Assembly (NCBI GenBank): GCA_951799445.1
Contig: OX637296.1
Span: 21,142,001 to 21,206,000, forward strand
Source of the DNA: Pseudisothecium myosuroides
Lineage: Eukaryota > Streptophyta > Bryopsida > Hypnales > Lembophyllaceae
Direction of reading: 5' to 3'
Length of the DNA: 64,000 bases
The notes under the pieces were generated by a model, which ran no database searches, was not told the DNA's origin, and was given only the letters and a program-made list of their open reading frames with translations. Position numbers and translations under genes: made by a program. Numbering within the stretch: position 1 is the stretch's first letter; every line of letters begins with the position of its first letter. This document shows positions 47,828 through 57,187 of this stretch, piece after piece.

Positions 47828-48239
47828 CAGCCTACAAAATGGATTAGATATGAATACTCCATTCTCTGTGGCCGCTGCACATTAGCCGCATGATTTTGAG
47901 TAATTTGTGCTGGCACTTGTCGCAAACACACTATAGCCGAACCTTAAAAAAGAGAATATTTCATGTCAATGGTCGAAGGCAAGGTGCCACGTCAAACTCC
48001 TAAATTGGACAAATGCCAAATCCAAGAGTAATCCACATTCCAGAATGGAATGTAGCTGGCAAAGTAGTGGCAAAGTTAAATTCCCTCTATTTATATATGC
48101 AGAAGATGGAAGATGCCCTTTAAATATTAAAAAGTACATTTGTCAGTCCCGCCGCTTACCTTTTTATGGATGATTAGATTGTCAACGCACCCTGAACCGA
48201 GGAGGTACTTCCCCCTTAAGCCTGGAAAGTTTTCAACAG

Positions 48240-48461
48240 TTTGAATTCCAGAACTTCCCGCCTAGATTGTCCCGCCATCCAAGCATCGTCTCTCCCCCCG
48301 CGAGCCCCAGACTTACTCAACCAAGTTCTTCTTCATTTTTCTCTTTCATCACCGTTGCAAACATCGCTGCGGCGCAGACTTTGAATTTATGCTTACGCGA
48401 TTTTCTGCTAGTGTTTCCCGAACCAGTACAGTCTACGGACCTGAGTTTCGCTCTCATTCTT
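48240..48461 (+). promoter_or_regulatory. Probable untranslated leader exon of the DUF7869-type gene
   Basis: GC-richer sequence with C-rich leader-like content (TCTCTCCCCCCGCGAGCCCC) ends at an ATTCTT-GTAAGC donor (intron from 48462). The matching acceptor GGCTGCAG ends at 50382, one base before the ATG codon. This gives a 1.92-kb leader intron holding the palindrome array. Inferred from splice signals. Confidence 0.45.
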
Positions 48462-48728
48462 GTAAGCTCATTGTTTTGTTTGCCGTTCATTTCCGCCAGT
48501 TTCTTATAGAGTACTTCCGAGTACAAATGCTGTGACTACGTAGTGCTGTAGTTGGATCCGACGCTTCAGTCGTCGTGCTGGATGTGGATCAGGTTGTCTT
48601 CTATGTTGATCATTCAAAGGACGATATTCTTGACTTCTATGTTGATGTCCGTATGGATATAGAGGACCGAATTATACGCCGTAAATAGCGGAAGCAATGA
48701 TCTTTCCGTCCACGACTTAGAATACATG

Positions 48729-50190
48729 TTATCCTGGGATCGAGGATACTGAAAACTCTCAAATGATATTCTAGTTATCTTCGACTCGAAGATAAACGTG
48801 ACCCCATGAATGTTTAAACTACTCGATGTATGAGTTGAATATTGTTTTCTACGGTCTTTGCATACTACAGGCTAACCTATGGTGGAGGCCATATATGACA
48901 CATATACGAAATCAGGTTTATCTTCGAATCAAGGATAAATGTTTGTCTGTTAATAAATATGACAATACCACAGTGTGTACAGATCAGTACCTCATGGATT
49001 TACCAAATAATCCGTCTAAGAAATATGTATATTATCTTCAACTCGAGGATAATCTATAGTTCTGAACAGAGATATTTTCACTAGTTTATCTTCGACTCGA
49101 AGATAAACTAGTAAATATATCTCTGTTCAGAACTATAGATTATCCTCGAGTCGAAGATAAAAGTAATGAGGATGCATGAATATATAGGTGTCTTCATCTT
49201 TGAAACCTGGATAAAATATTCATTGTCTTGGAAATTTCATCCTTCGTTCGTCTTCGACTCTAGGATAAACTAGTGGGACTGAGAGAATTATATGTACATT
49301 CTTATCTTCGAGCCGAAGATAGAATAGAGGGATCTTAAAATCTTTTACTACTGAAATCTTTTACTACTGTTTTGTGATTTGGCTTAAGATAATCCTGTCA
49401 GGGCAAAGAAGAATTCCACTTCTTCATCTTTGAGAAGAAGATACAGTAGTCACAGTCCAGAATATTATACTATTGTTGTATCTTCGTTTTTGTGATAAAA
49501 TAGTGTGTGTGTGAGAAATATATGTACATCTTTATCTTCGAGCCGAAGATACGGTTGTCATGGTCTGAAATATTTCACAATTGCTTTATCTTCGAGTCTA
49601 AGGTAACATAGAGAGAGTATGAGAAATATGTCTATATCTTTATCTTCGAGCCGAGGAAAGAGTAGTAAGAGTCTAGAGTATACTACCGTTGTTTTATCTT
49701 CGAGTCAAAGATAAAATTGTCAGGGTGTGATTTACATTTCTACCTCTCCATTTTAGAGTAGTAGATAGAATATCCGGGGTCCAGAATATTGTAGCATTGT
49801 TTTATCTTTGAGTCTAAGATGAAATAGTCAGACTGTGAGAAACATTTCCACCTCTTAAACTTCGAATAGAAGATAGAATAGCTAGGGTCCAAAATATTAT
49901 TGTGTTGGTTTATCTTCGAGTCTAAGATAAAATAGTGAGACTGTGAGAAAAGTTTCCACCTCTTCTATCTTCGTGTCGAAGGTAGAATAGTTAGGGTCAA
50001 AATAATTTTCCGCTGCTTTATCTTCGAGTCTAAGATAAATTGGTGAGAGTCTGAGAAATAGTTTTCCTTATTCAGCTTCGTGTCGAAGATAATGTACTCA
50101 TAGAGCATTATATGTTTCCACTGGATTATCTTCGAATCTGTGATAAATTATGTATATTAATTCTACTGGTTATATCTGATCTTATGATAA
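48729..50190. repeat. Dispersed 21-bp palindrome, zone 2, mostly a 54-bp-period array
   Basis: Same palindrome family as zone 1. Early copies at 48729, 48775 and 48918. From 49032 copies come every 54 bases: 49032, 49086, 49140, 49194, 49248, 49302, 49372, 49424, 49478, 49532, 49586, 49640, 49694, 49748, 49802, 49856, 49910, 49965, 50018, 50072, 50126 and 50170. The one long step (70) is explained by a 16-bp duplication at 49338-49369. The 33-base spacers alternate between two types from about 49478 on (GTGAGAAA-containing and AGGGTCCA-containing), so the larger period is 108. Confidence 0.92.
49031..49160. repeat. 130-bp long palindrome inside the array
   Basis: Three consecutive array units form one large inverted repeat centred at about 49096. 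CTATAGTTCTGAACAGAGAT on the left is matched by its complement on the right, with a 21-bp palindrome at the centre and one at each end. Confidence 0.9.
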
Positions 50191-50383
50191 TATTGTCAGA
50201 GTATATGAATTATTCTAACCGGGAGTTCAAGTTTTTCATGTGATGTCTTATAGTATTCATTGAATTCTTTGTGTAGAGGTGCTCATGGAATTGATACAGT
50301 GCTCATTGAATTTTAATAATGTACTGCTTGTCTAATGTCTTTGCTTCTATCCTTTAACTTATTTTAATTTTACTGGCTGCAGA

Positions 50384-53245
50384 ATGAACAATCCTTTCGC
50401 AAATGGGTTTGTAGATCCGGTGCCAACTTTGCCGGCCGGTGTGGCACCCTGTGAAGGCATCCCTCGTGCCTCATGGTATACCAAGTGCGTGACACTGACA
50501 AATGAATCTGGGACTGAGGTGGCAAAAGGAATTTGCCACAGCGTTGATGCAGACCTTGTCATTGATATGGACGGGAAACCACTTGGAGACGACCGGGTCG
50601 CAATTCAAATTGCGGAGTCTCTTTGTGAGGCCGATGTTCCGTTGCAGTGGATGTGGTCAATGCACTCTTGGCCGATATCGAGGACCTATCTCAACGGTGC
50701 CAGTCTTTATGACCATGATCAGACTTCTATATACAAGGCCGCAGTCATTGCATCTACCCGGCGCGTTCGAAGTGGAGTTCGTTCTTATGAGAGTTCTCGG
50801 GAGAGGAAAGAACCAAACAACCCTCCGAAGAGAGAAGCTCTCCTCACCCCCCAGGCAATCATTGAAGTGTCTACCAAGAATTGTTGCCCGAAGAACTGTT
50901 TGCAACCGTTTCCGCGTGGGCAGATTCAAGCCATTCGGACCATTCTTCATGTGGACGGCGGAGTGAAATTACGTAAATCGCGTCTCCTTGACGTGCACAA
51001 GCAAATCCACTCTGATGCCAATGGGAGGGACATGATCACTTTGTCACATCATGAAGTTTGCCCCACTGCCTGGTGCTCCATTCATGGGATATTGAAAGCT
51101 ACCTTTTATAGATACAAGGGTATGGCTAAACTTGATAAGCCGCCGTTGCACCATGGTAACCTTGGCTTGAAGAAGCCACGGACTCAAACCGTACAAGCGA
51201 CGGCCACACTTCGATTGATTCTTGAGAGGGAAGCGGACCCGATGCCTCATAAATCAAGGACGCTTCAGTCTGGGGAGAAAGTTCCATCCATGGTCTTGCC
51301 TTCATCATTTCAATGGAAGGACCATTTGCCGGAGATCAACAACGTCAATTCGACCTTTCAATTGCCACATATTTCAGCAAGCGGGTTGAGCAGCATCCGT
51401 CGAGCTTCATTTCCGGAATACTCTCCAAAAGCTCGTGGTGACAATTTTGCTCGTTGTGCTGAGTGCGATAGATTCATGCAACTGAGGAGCGCTTGTACTC
51501 CACGTTCACGGGCGCAAGAGTTTTGGACTTTACAGTTGAAAATTCACCTCAATAGACAGCAGGCTCATAGGGAGCTGTATTATGCAAACCGTGCGGTGTC
51601 CGAGAAGTATCCGGAGAAGGTTATTACCATAATTCATGACAAGATGGATCACTCAAAGACGGCTTCTCCCCATTATTCTCACAAGAACAAGGGCACCGAT
51701 TCATTGATGAAGTTGCCTCTGGCTATTACGGGCATGATAGCCCACGGGCATGGAGATGTGAGATATGCGCACTATGGCTTAGACATCTTTGCATCGGACT
51801 CTAACCACACCGTGGGCTCTATTGCGAAGTTGTTGCGAGATCTTGAGGCTGAACCAAAATTCTCCTCGCGCCACTTGTTTCCCGTGGATGTGATTAATCC
51901 ATTGTCAAAAGCCTTGTTGGAAGGCTCAGAAATATGTGTGGAATCTCTCCCCTCTCGTTTTGAGGATGTGGTTGAACCCCAACATCTTCCTCCAACATTG
52001 AATCTTCAACTTGACAATTGTGCAGGTGACAACAAAAATCGGTGGGTTTTTGCATTCTGTTCTCTGCTTGTATACAGAGCCGTTTTTCGTGAGGTCTACG
52101 TGAATTTCCTCGTTGTTGGACACACTCACGAGGACATTGATGCTCTATTCGGTCGTTGGAGCAGCATGTTGAAGACTAATGACTATCTCACAGTTCCGAG
52201 GTTGATGAAGTCCTTCATGGATTGCGAAACGCAACCCGTAATTCCTCATCTCATTGAAGAGGTTCCTGATTTCAAAAAGTTTGTAGAGGGGTACTTGCAT
52301 GCAGGGGATGAATCTCTAATGGATCATTCACAGGCCCAGCAATTCAAGTTCTTTAAAGATTCAAATGGATGGCCCCTGATGCAGTACAAAATTCAATGTA
52401 CAGACATTGATTGGTTGCCAAAGGAAGGTGGAGGGATTCGTTTGTGGAAGAAGACAGCTGATGGGCGTCCTAAATTGCCAAGAGGCAACCCTCTACCTTT
52501 GTCACCTAAAGTGATGAAGGGCTTCGATGAGGTTTGTAAGGGTGTAGACGGGTACATTGCTGTGTGGTCTGGAATGGCCAATCAAGACTTGTCTGGGGAG
52601 TTCCGGAGGAAGAATGAGCCAGTGATGAAGTATTGGGAAGGTGTGAGAAGTGCTTTGCATGAACAACTTGTGGCACGTGATATATTGCGGGATGGATTTT
52701 GGCCGAATTCAATAGTCACCAATGAAGAGGAAGACCAATACCTGAACCAATTCCTACAGGACGGCAGTGTGCGTGAAGAGTTTGCAGAGGATGCACCCTT
52801 TGTTGGAAAGAAGCGTGACCGTCCACGTGCTTCGTTCCGTGTTGGTCGTGATGTATTTGCCGGTTATTTTTTTGCAGTATGTCCCGCGAAGGGTGACCTT
52901 AAACCGTTTTGGCTTGCTCGAGCTTTGTCAAATCCTAGTCCGGATCCAGGGCATATCAATTTCATTCACTTGCAGTACTGGATGCCAATGTCATTTGAGC
53001 ACGTTGACGAGGATACATATCTTGGGTGGGACACTAAAAAAGGGAATATATGGTGTGAAGACACAAAGGTCTCCTCGAGTTGGAATCATACGGATACCCT
53101 AATGACAGCTTGGAAGCCTCGCGTGAGAGCAGAAACGGTAGATCCAGAATTCAAAATCCCGAAAACGCAAATCTGCATCATCAAAGAGTCCGTGGAGGCC
53201 AACATTGTTGCTGAAAGGAAGAAAGCATCCTCGGCACGAAGATGA
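50384..53245 (+). CDS. DUF7869-type uncharacterised protein, 953 aa
   Basis: A single uninterrupted exon of 954 codons starting at the ATG just after a CTGCAG acceptor. Cys/His-rich pieces that may bind zinc come first: NCCPKNC (166-172), HHEVCPTAWC (222-231) and CAECDRFMQLRSAC (358-371). The central part has the motifs I associate with the DUF7869 family: VITIIHDKMDHSKTASPH (413-430), LNLQLDNCAGDNKNRW (539-554) and VNFLVVGHTHEDIDALFGRW (573-592). The spacing of Asp419/422, Asp544 and Glu583/Asp586 is compatible with an RNase H-like metal site; this is inference. The C-terminal part (from about 820) may be a separate beta domain. The last seven codons and stop are a diverged copy of the 21-bp palindrome. 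Function is unknown; a transposon origin is possible. Confidence 0.8.
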   Translation: MNNPFANGFVDPVPTLPAGVAPCEGIPRASWYTKCVTLTNESGTEVAKGICHSVDADLVIDMDGKPLGDDRVAIQIAESLCEADVPLQWMWSMHSWPISRTYLNGASLYDHDQTSIYKAAVIASTRRVRSGVRSYESSRERKEPNNPPKREALLTPQAIIEVSTKNCCPKNCLQPFPRGQIQAIRTILHVDGGVKLRKSRLLDVHKQIHSDANGRDMITLSHHEVCPTAWCSIHGILKATFYRYKGMAKLDKPPLHHGNLGLKKPRTQTVQATATLRLILEREADPMPHKSRTLQSGEKVPSMVLPSSFQWKDHLPEINNVNSTFQLPHISASGLSSIRRASFPEYSPKARGDNFARCAECDRFMQLRSACTPRSRAQEFWTLQLKIHLNRQQAHRELYYANRAVSEKYPEKVITIIHDKMDHSKTASPHYSHKNKGTDSLMKLPLAITGMIAHGHGDVRYAHYGLDIFASDSNHTVGSIAKLLRDLEAEPKFSSRHLFPVDVINPLSKALLEGSEICVESLPSRFEDVVEPQHLPPTLNLQLDNCAGDNKNRWVFAFCSLLVYRAVFREVYVNFLVVGHTHEDIDALFGRWSSMLKTNDYLTVPRLMKSFMDCETQPVIPHLIEEVPDFKKFVEGYLHAGDESLMDHSQAQQFKFFKDSNGWPLMQYKIQCTDIDWLPKEGGGIRLWKKTADGRPKLPRGNPLPLSPKVMKGFDEVCKGVDGYIAVWSGMANQDLSGEFRRKNEPVMKYWEGVRSALHEQLVARDILRDGFWPNSIVTNEEEDQYLNQFLQDGSVREEFAEDAPFVGKKRDRPRASFRVGRDVFAGYFFAVCPAKGDLKPFWLARALSNPSPDPGHINFIHLQYWMPMSFEHVDEDTYLGWDTKKGNIWCEDTKVSSSWNHTDTLMTAWKPRVRAETVDPEFKIPKTQICIIKESVEANIVAERKKASSARR

Positions 53246-54310
53246 ATAGCTTATAGGCATAGGAAGTCATTATTTTGGAGTATTAGTTGTTTGTAGTTTA
53301 GATATTTTAAAAATAAAAAGAAATAAAAATAAAAATGAAGGAAACAAATATGAAGGAAAAAAAAATAGGTATGAAAGAGAGTTTGTGTGGAATTTTCAAA
53401 ATTGATAGGTTATTTTTTTACCATTTTATGTCCAAAAGAAAATGGAAAAAAAAATAGGGAAGAAGAAGTAGTAAGATTTCGTTTGCAATTTCCTTTAGTA
53501 CATTGTGCTGATTTTTATTTGATTATATTGGAAATGGATGTTCTGTATTTTTTTTAATATAAAAATATTGAATTTATTGTTATTTTCTATATTATATGGA
53601 GTATTTTTCTCCTTATTACTTGTATTTCAAATGTCCATGCTTGTTTGTTTAGAAGGGCACATGCACTTTTATCATTTATAATGAATATTTTTGAATTTCT
53701 ATATCTGTAATTATGCAAAATGTTTTTGTAGCCAATCTAATAATTATTTATTTGTTATGAATGACCTTAGTTTGAATGTCATTGAATTCTTTGGAACACC
53801 TTTCCTTACAAAAGTGCGAAGCGAGTCTACTTGAAGAGACAAAAAAAGCACGTGAATTTAGCAATGGATCCATATATCGACATAAAATATGGAATTGTAG
53901 TGTGCAGAATGACATGTGTTGGTGTTGTTTCTCATACGTACCTAAATTTGTAGTTCTCTTGGTATATTACAGTCTCAATTTATCAAATTGTCTCAAATTA
54001 TTGAACTCTTTTTCATACTAAATATAGTCTCAAAATTAAAATGAGACGTCACCTTCTTTCATTTTAATGAATATGACCTTTAACTTCTAAAAGCCTTTAA
54101 AGGTCACTAAGCATATAGAGCTCAGAGTAGTTTGCATACATAAATGTTTGTTGTATATGCAAATGGACTTGCATCACTTAGAGCTTGCATACAAAAAAGA
54201 TATAGATAATTTTTGTCATTCCTTTACATCAAGTTTTCCAAGTCCAATGTTGGACAGCTACTTAGAGAATCGTCAATCTTCATTTTTCCTCTTGGTGGTG
54301 ACCTGTCTCC
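53246..54310. other. AT-rich 3' flank
   Basis: Probable 3' untranslated sequence followed by A/T-rich sequence. No gene recognised; the open frame at 53776-54021 has no domain. Confidence 0.4.
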
Positions 54311-55228
54311 TTAACCCCTAAAGGACCAACATGCCTTTTTTGGCAACATAAAATTTTTGGGTAAGTACGTGTGATTGGAGATTTGCATATTTTGGGTTGA
54401 AATTTTTATAGAAGGTGGGGACGAGGAATATCTTTCATATGACATTTGGAAATACGAGTCAAAAGTTATGGCCTAATATGTTGTTTGTTTCTCAACTCGG
54501 GTAGTCCGTGCAGATCAGAAAAAATCATTTTTTTCAAAAATAAAAATTTGAAATTGGTTTATTAGATTTATATATACGTGGAAAGCTTTGAATCATTCCA
54601 TTCTAATCAATGAGTCAAACGTTATGAGGATTTTCAGTTTGCGGGTAGTTATGGATTGTCTACTCTAAAATAAACTTTGAAGTCGTTTATTTCAGTCAAT
54701 TTTCAATATTTTTCAAAAAAAATAAAATTGTAGGATGTAGATTGTTTATTACAACATTGCAACCATTGAGATTGGCATTTTTCAATTCTATAATTAACTT
54801 CTTAACAATTTAGTGTTTTGAACCATTCTTTACTTCTTTCTACTTATTATTTTTTCCTATATGTTGTACAATACCAAATAATCTGAAAATTTTCAAGCAT
54901 GTAGCCAACTTGCCCTGAAGAATGAATCCTAAGAAGCACAACCATTTTGGAAAAAATTTCATAATAATCTGACCTTGTGAAGTGCAGCTGCCCAGTTTTT
55001 CGCAGGGCCAAAACAATGACTTTTGCCACTTCAAACACTAATATCTTCCAATCTACACCATGGAAATTTCTGAAATTTTTTCCACGTATTCTCAAACATG
55101 AGTACTACAAGATTCTACGGTTACATGTGTCCAAAAATGATATTTTTCAAAAATTTGGTACTTGTACTAGAAATGGCAGTTTTGGAGCATTTTTAGTAAG
55201 AACATAGTCAAGGAACTTTAGGGGTTAA
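54311..55228. mobile_element. TTAA-flanked element K
   Basis: TTAA then CCCCTAAAGGACCAACATGC at the left, ACTTTAGGGG then TTAA (55225-55228) at the right, 918 bp. It is the intact relative of element C and shows that element A is an extra insertion there. Confidence 0.85.
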
Positions 55229-55852
55229 CCAATTTTTCCTTGATGGTGGTGGTGACCATCCAACATTTTTTCCTTCAAGGTAATTGTCACCACTATCCAT
55301 TCTTGTCTTGGTAATAGTGACGACCACCTCTAGCATCATGAGGGGACACTACTATACTCACATTACTCTATCTCAGATTTGGCATGAATTGCGACTTATT
55401 GCAATGTGACCTGAAGCATGAAACATAAGTTTTTTGGAAGACTACCATGGATTTGGATCTTGCGTTCCAAGGTGGCTTATCTCCATGATCATGTACCCTA
55501 ATATTGCTTGCAATTGTACAACTAGAATTCAATAGTCATAATGGTTGTCAATATTGTGTCCCCAAGCCTACATGTGCACTCCTAGAAGAGCCCAACAACC
55601 CATCCAAGAACCCCTCTAAAGTTTCCTTCAATTCACTCATTTCAATGGAATCCGTTTCATCCAATGGGTGTGCCCTTTAGAAATCTAATAACTATCCAAG
55701 CAATGATGGGCTTGAGAGATTTGATGCCAAGAAGTGAAAGTTGGCAATACAAGCAAAAACTCTTTGTAGTCACCCTAAGCAATTGATATACTGGCATCAG
55801 TTTATAACATGATATAGATAAAAAAAATTCTCCAATCACATAGGCACAACAT
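55229..55852. other. Unassigned intergenic stretch
   Basis: No gene seen. Short GGTGGTGACC-like repeats near 55240-55330. Confidence 0.4.
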
Positions 55853-56080
55853 CCAATGTTCCAAGCACATTCTAAACACTAACAAGACACAATATCTAAA
55901 ATTTCATGCACATTCTAAAATTTCATGTCCAATGTTCCAAGCATATTTGAAACAGCCACAAGACACAATATCTAAAATTTCATGCACATTCTAAAATTTC
56001 ATGTCCAATGTTCCAAGCATATTTGAAACAGCCACAAGACACAATATCTAAAATTTCATGCACATTCTAAAATATCTAAA
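55853..56080. repeat. 76-bp tandem repeat, three copies
   Basis: CCAATGTTCCAAGCA recurs at 55853, 55929 and 56005. Copies 2 and 3 are nearly identical, and copy 1 differs in the middle. Confidence 0.9.
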
Positions 56081-56184
56081 AGTCCATGTGGACTCTAGAA
56101 TGGGAAAAGACATAGTATCTAATATTCCATGCAGATTTTAAGGAAGAGTGACAAGAAAGAGTGACTTAAAAAAAAGTCAAGTTG

Positions 56185-56310
56185 GTTCCTGGCCGGGAGA
56201 CGTCCGTCTCCTCCCTTTTCCTGGTCGTCTGTGGTCCCCGTGTTTTCCTTTTTTTCTGCCAGGCCGCTTGTAATGAAATTTCGTTTCCCTTGTGTCAAAA
56301 AAAAAAAAAG
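56185..56310 (+). mobile_element. Short poly(A) retroposon (SINE or 5'-truncated LINE)
   Basis: A 126-bp insert ending in TTTCGTTTCCCTTGTGTC and an A-run, flanked by the exact 12-bp duplication AAAGTCAAGTTG (56173-56184 and 56311-56322). Perfect duplications and a poly(A) tail mean a recent target-primed insertion. Confidence 0.85.
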
Positions 56311-57187
56311 AAAGTCAAGTTGTACTGTACTGTACAGTTCTGTACTGCAAGTGGGTGTCTTTTGGACCGGTTGCGTGGGAAGGGCCCATGGGAAATGAAT
56401 GGGGCCTCCCCGATCCTGTTTACAAGTATTTTCCCTGGATCTAAAGTCTACAATCATCATGAAGTTCCAATCTGTGACTCAATTCACAGACTGGAATCTG
56501 CAAGAGATCAAATCACTGGGAAAGTATCCTGCAATTTCGAAAATAAATTCTGACTTCACTCGTACAATACAGCAACCGACGTTCACTCAGATCCACACAT
56601 TCAAAGATCACATTCAATGAAGGTATCAATAGGATTGTGAATGATCATTTATCGACAAAAAAAATGTCAGCTTGTCAGTTCTGAAGTATTTTCATTAAAA
56701 TGAGACCCATGATATTCTGATCCCATACTTCCCATGCTTCCACACTCTACTGAAGAAGTAAGACGATCATGAGGCTTTCCTGACATGCTTCCTACTCCTT
56801 CGGGACTGTCCTTGAAAACCAGTAAGGTAACATCACCTAATTGCGACGCCTACTTGGATGAGACTCTACAAAATCTAACACAATGAGTCCATATTGATGT
56901 TTGCTGTCTTAACATCAAAACTCATGTTAGCATTAGATTATCTACCACTAAATTTTGAACCCAACCAATGCATTCTTTGGTGCATTGAAATCGTCTGTGT
57001 TTGCTATAAGAGTAATTTAAAAGAGTGGCATTCTAATACTAAAATCTATGCTCAACGCTTAATTTGTCGCAATTAGGTGTGGTTACCTTACCCACAAACT
57101 GCTTGCAAACACCTCTGGCAGATTGGAAAGCATTAAGCAAATCAATTGCATCAATCAGGTCTTGAACGAGACTGCATAAGTGGATTA
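56311..57187. other. 3' flank of the ceramide synthase gene
   Basis: No gene seen. Includes the likely 3' untranslated end of the minus-strand gene that follows and a C-T-G-T-A run near 56325. Confidence 0.4.

Noticed and set aside
48267..48509. 80-residue coding region upstream of the DUF7869-type gene
   Set aside because: It crosses a good splice donor, is low in complexity and has no domain; a leader exon explains it better.
49032..50190. CRISPR-like repeat-spacer array
   Set aside because: The spacers alternate between two related types instead of being unique, there are no cas genes, and the setting is a plant nuclear genome. It is a tandem repeat with a palindromic core.
56119..56620. 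Open frames of 73-123 codons around 56.2-56.6 kb
   Set aside because: They run through the retroposon, its poly(A) and the target duplications, so they are not genes.
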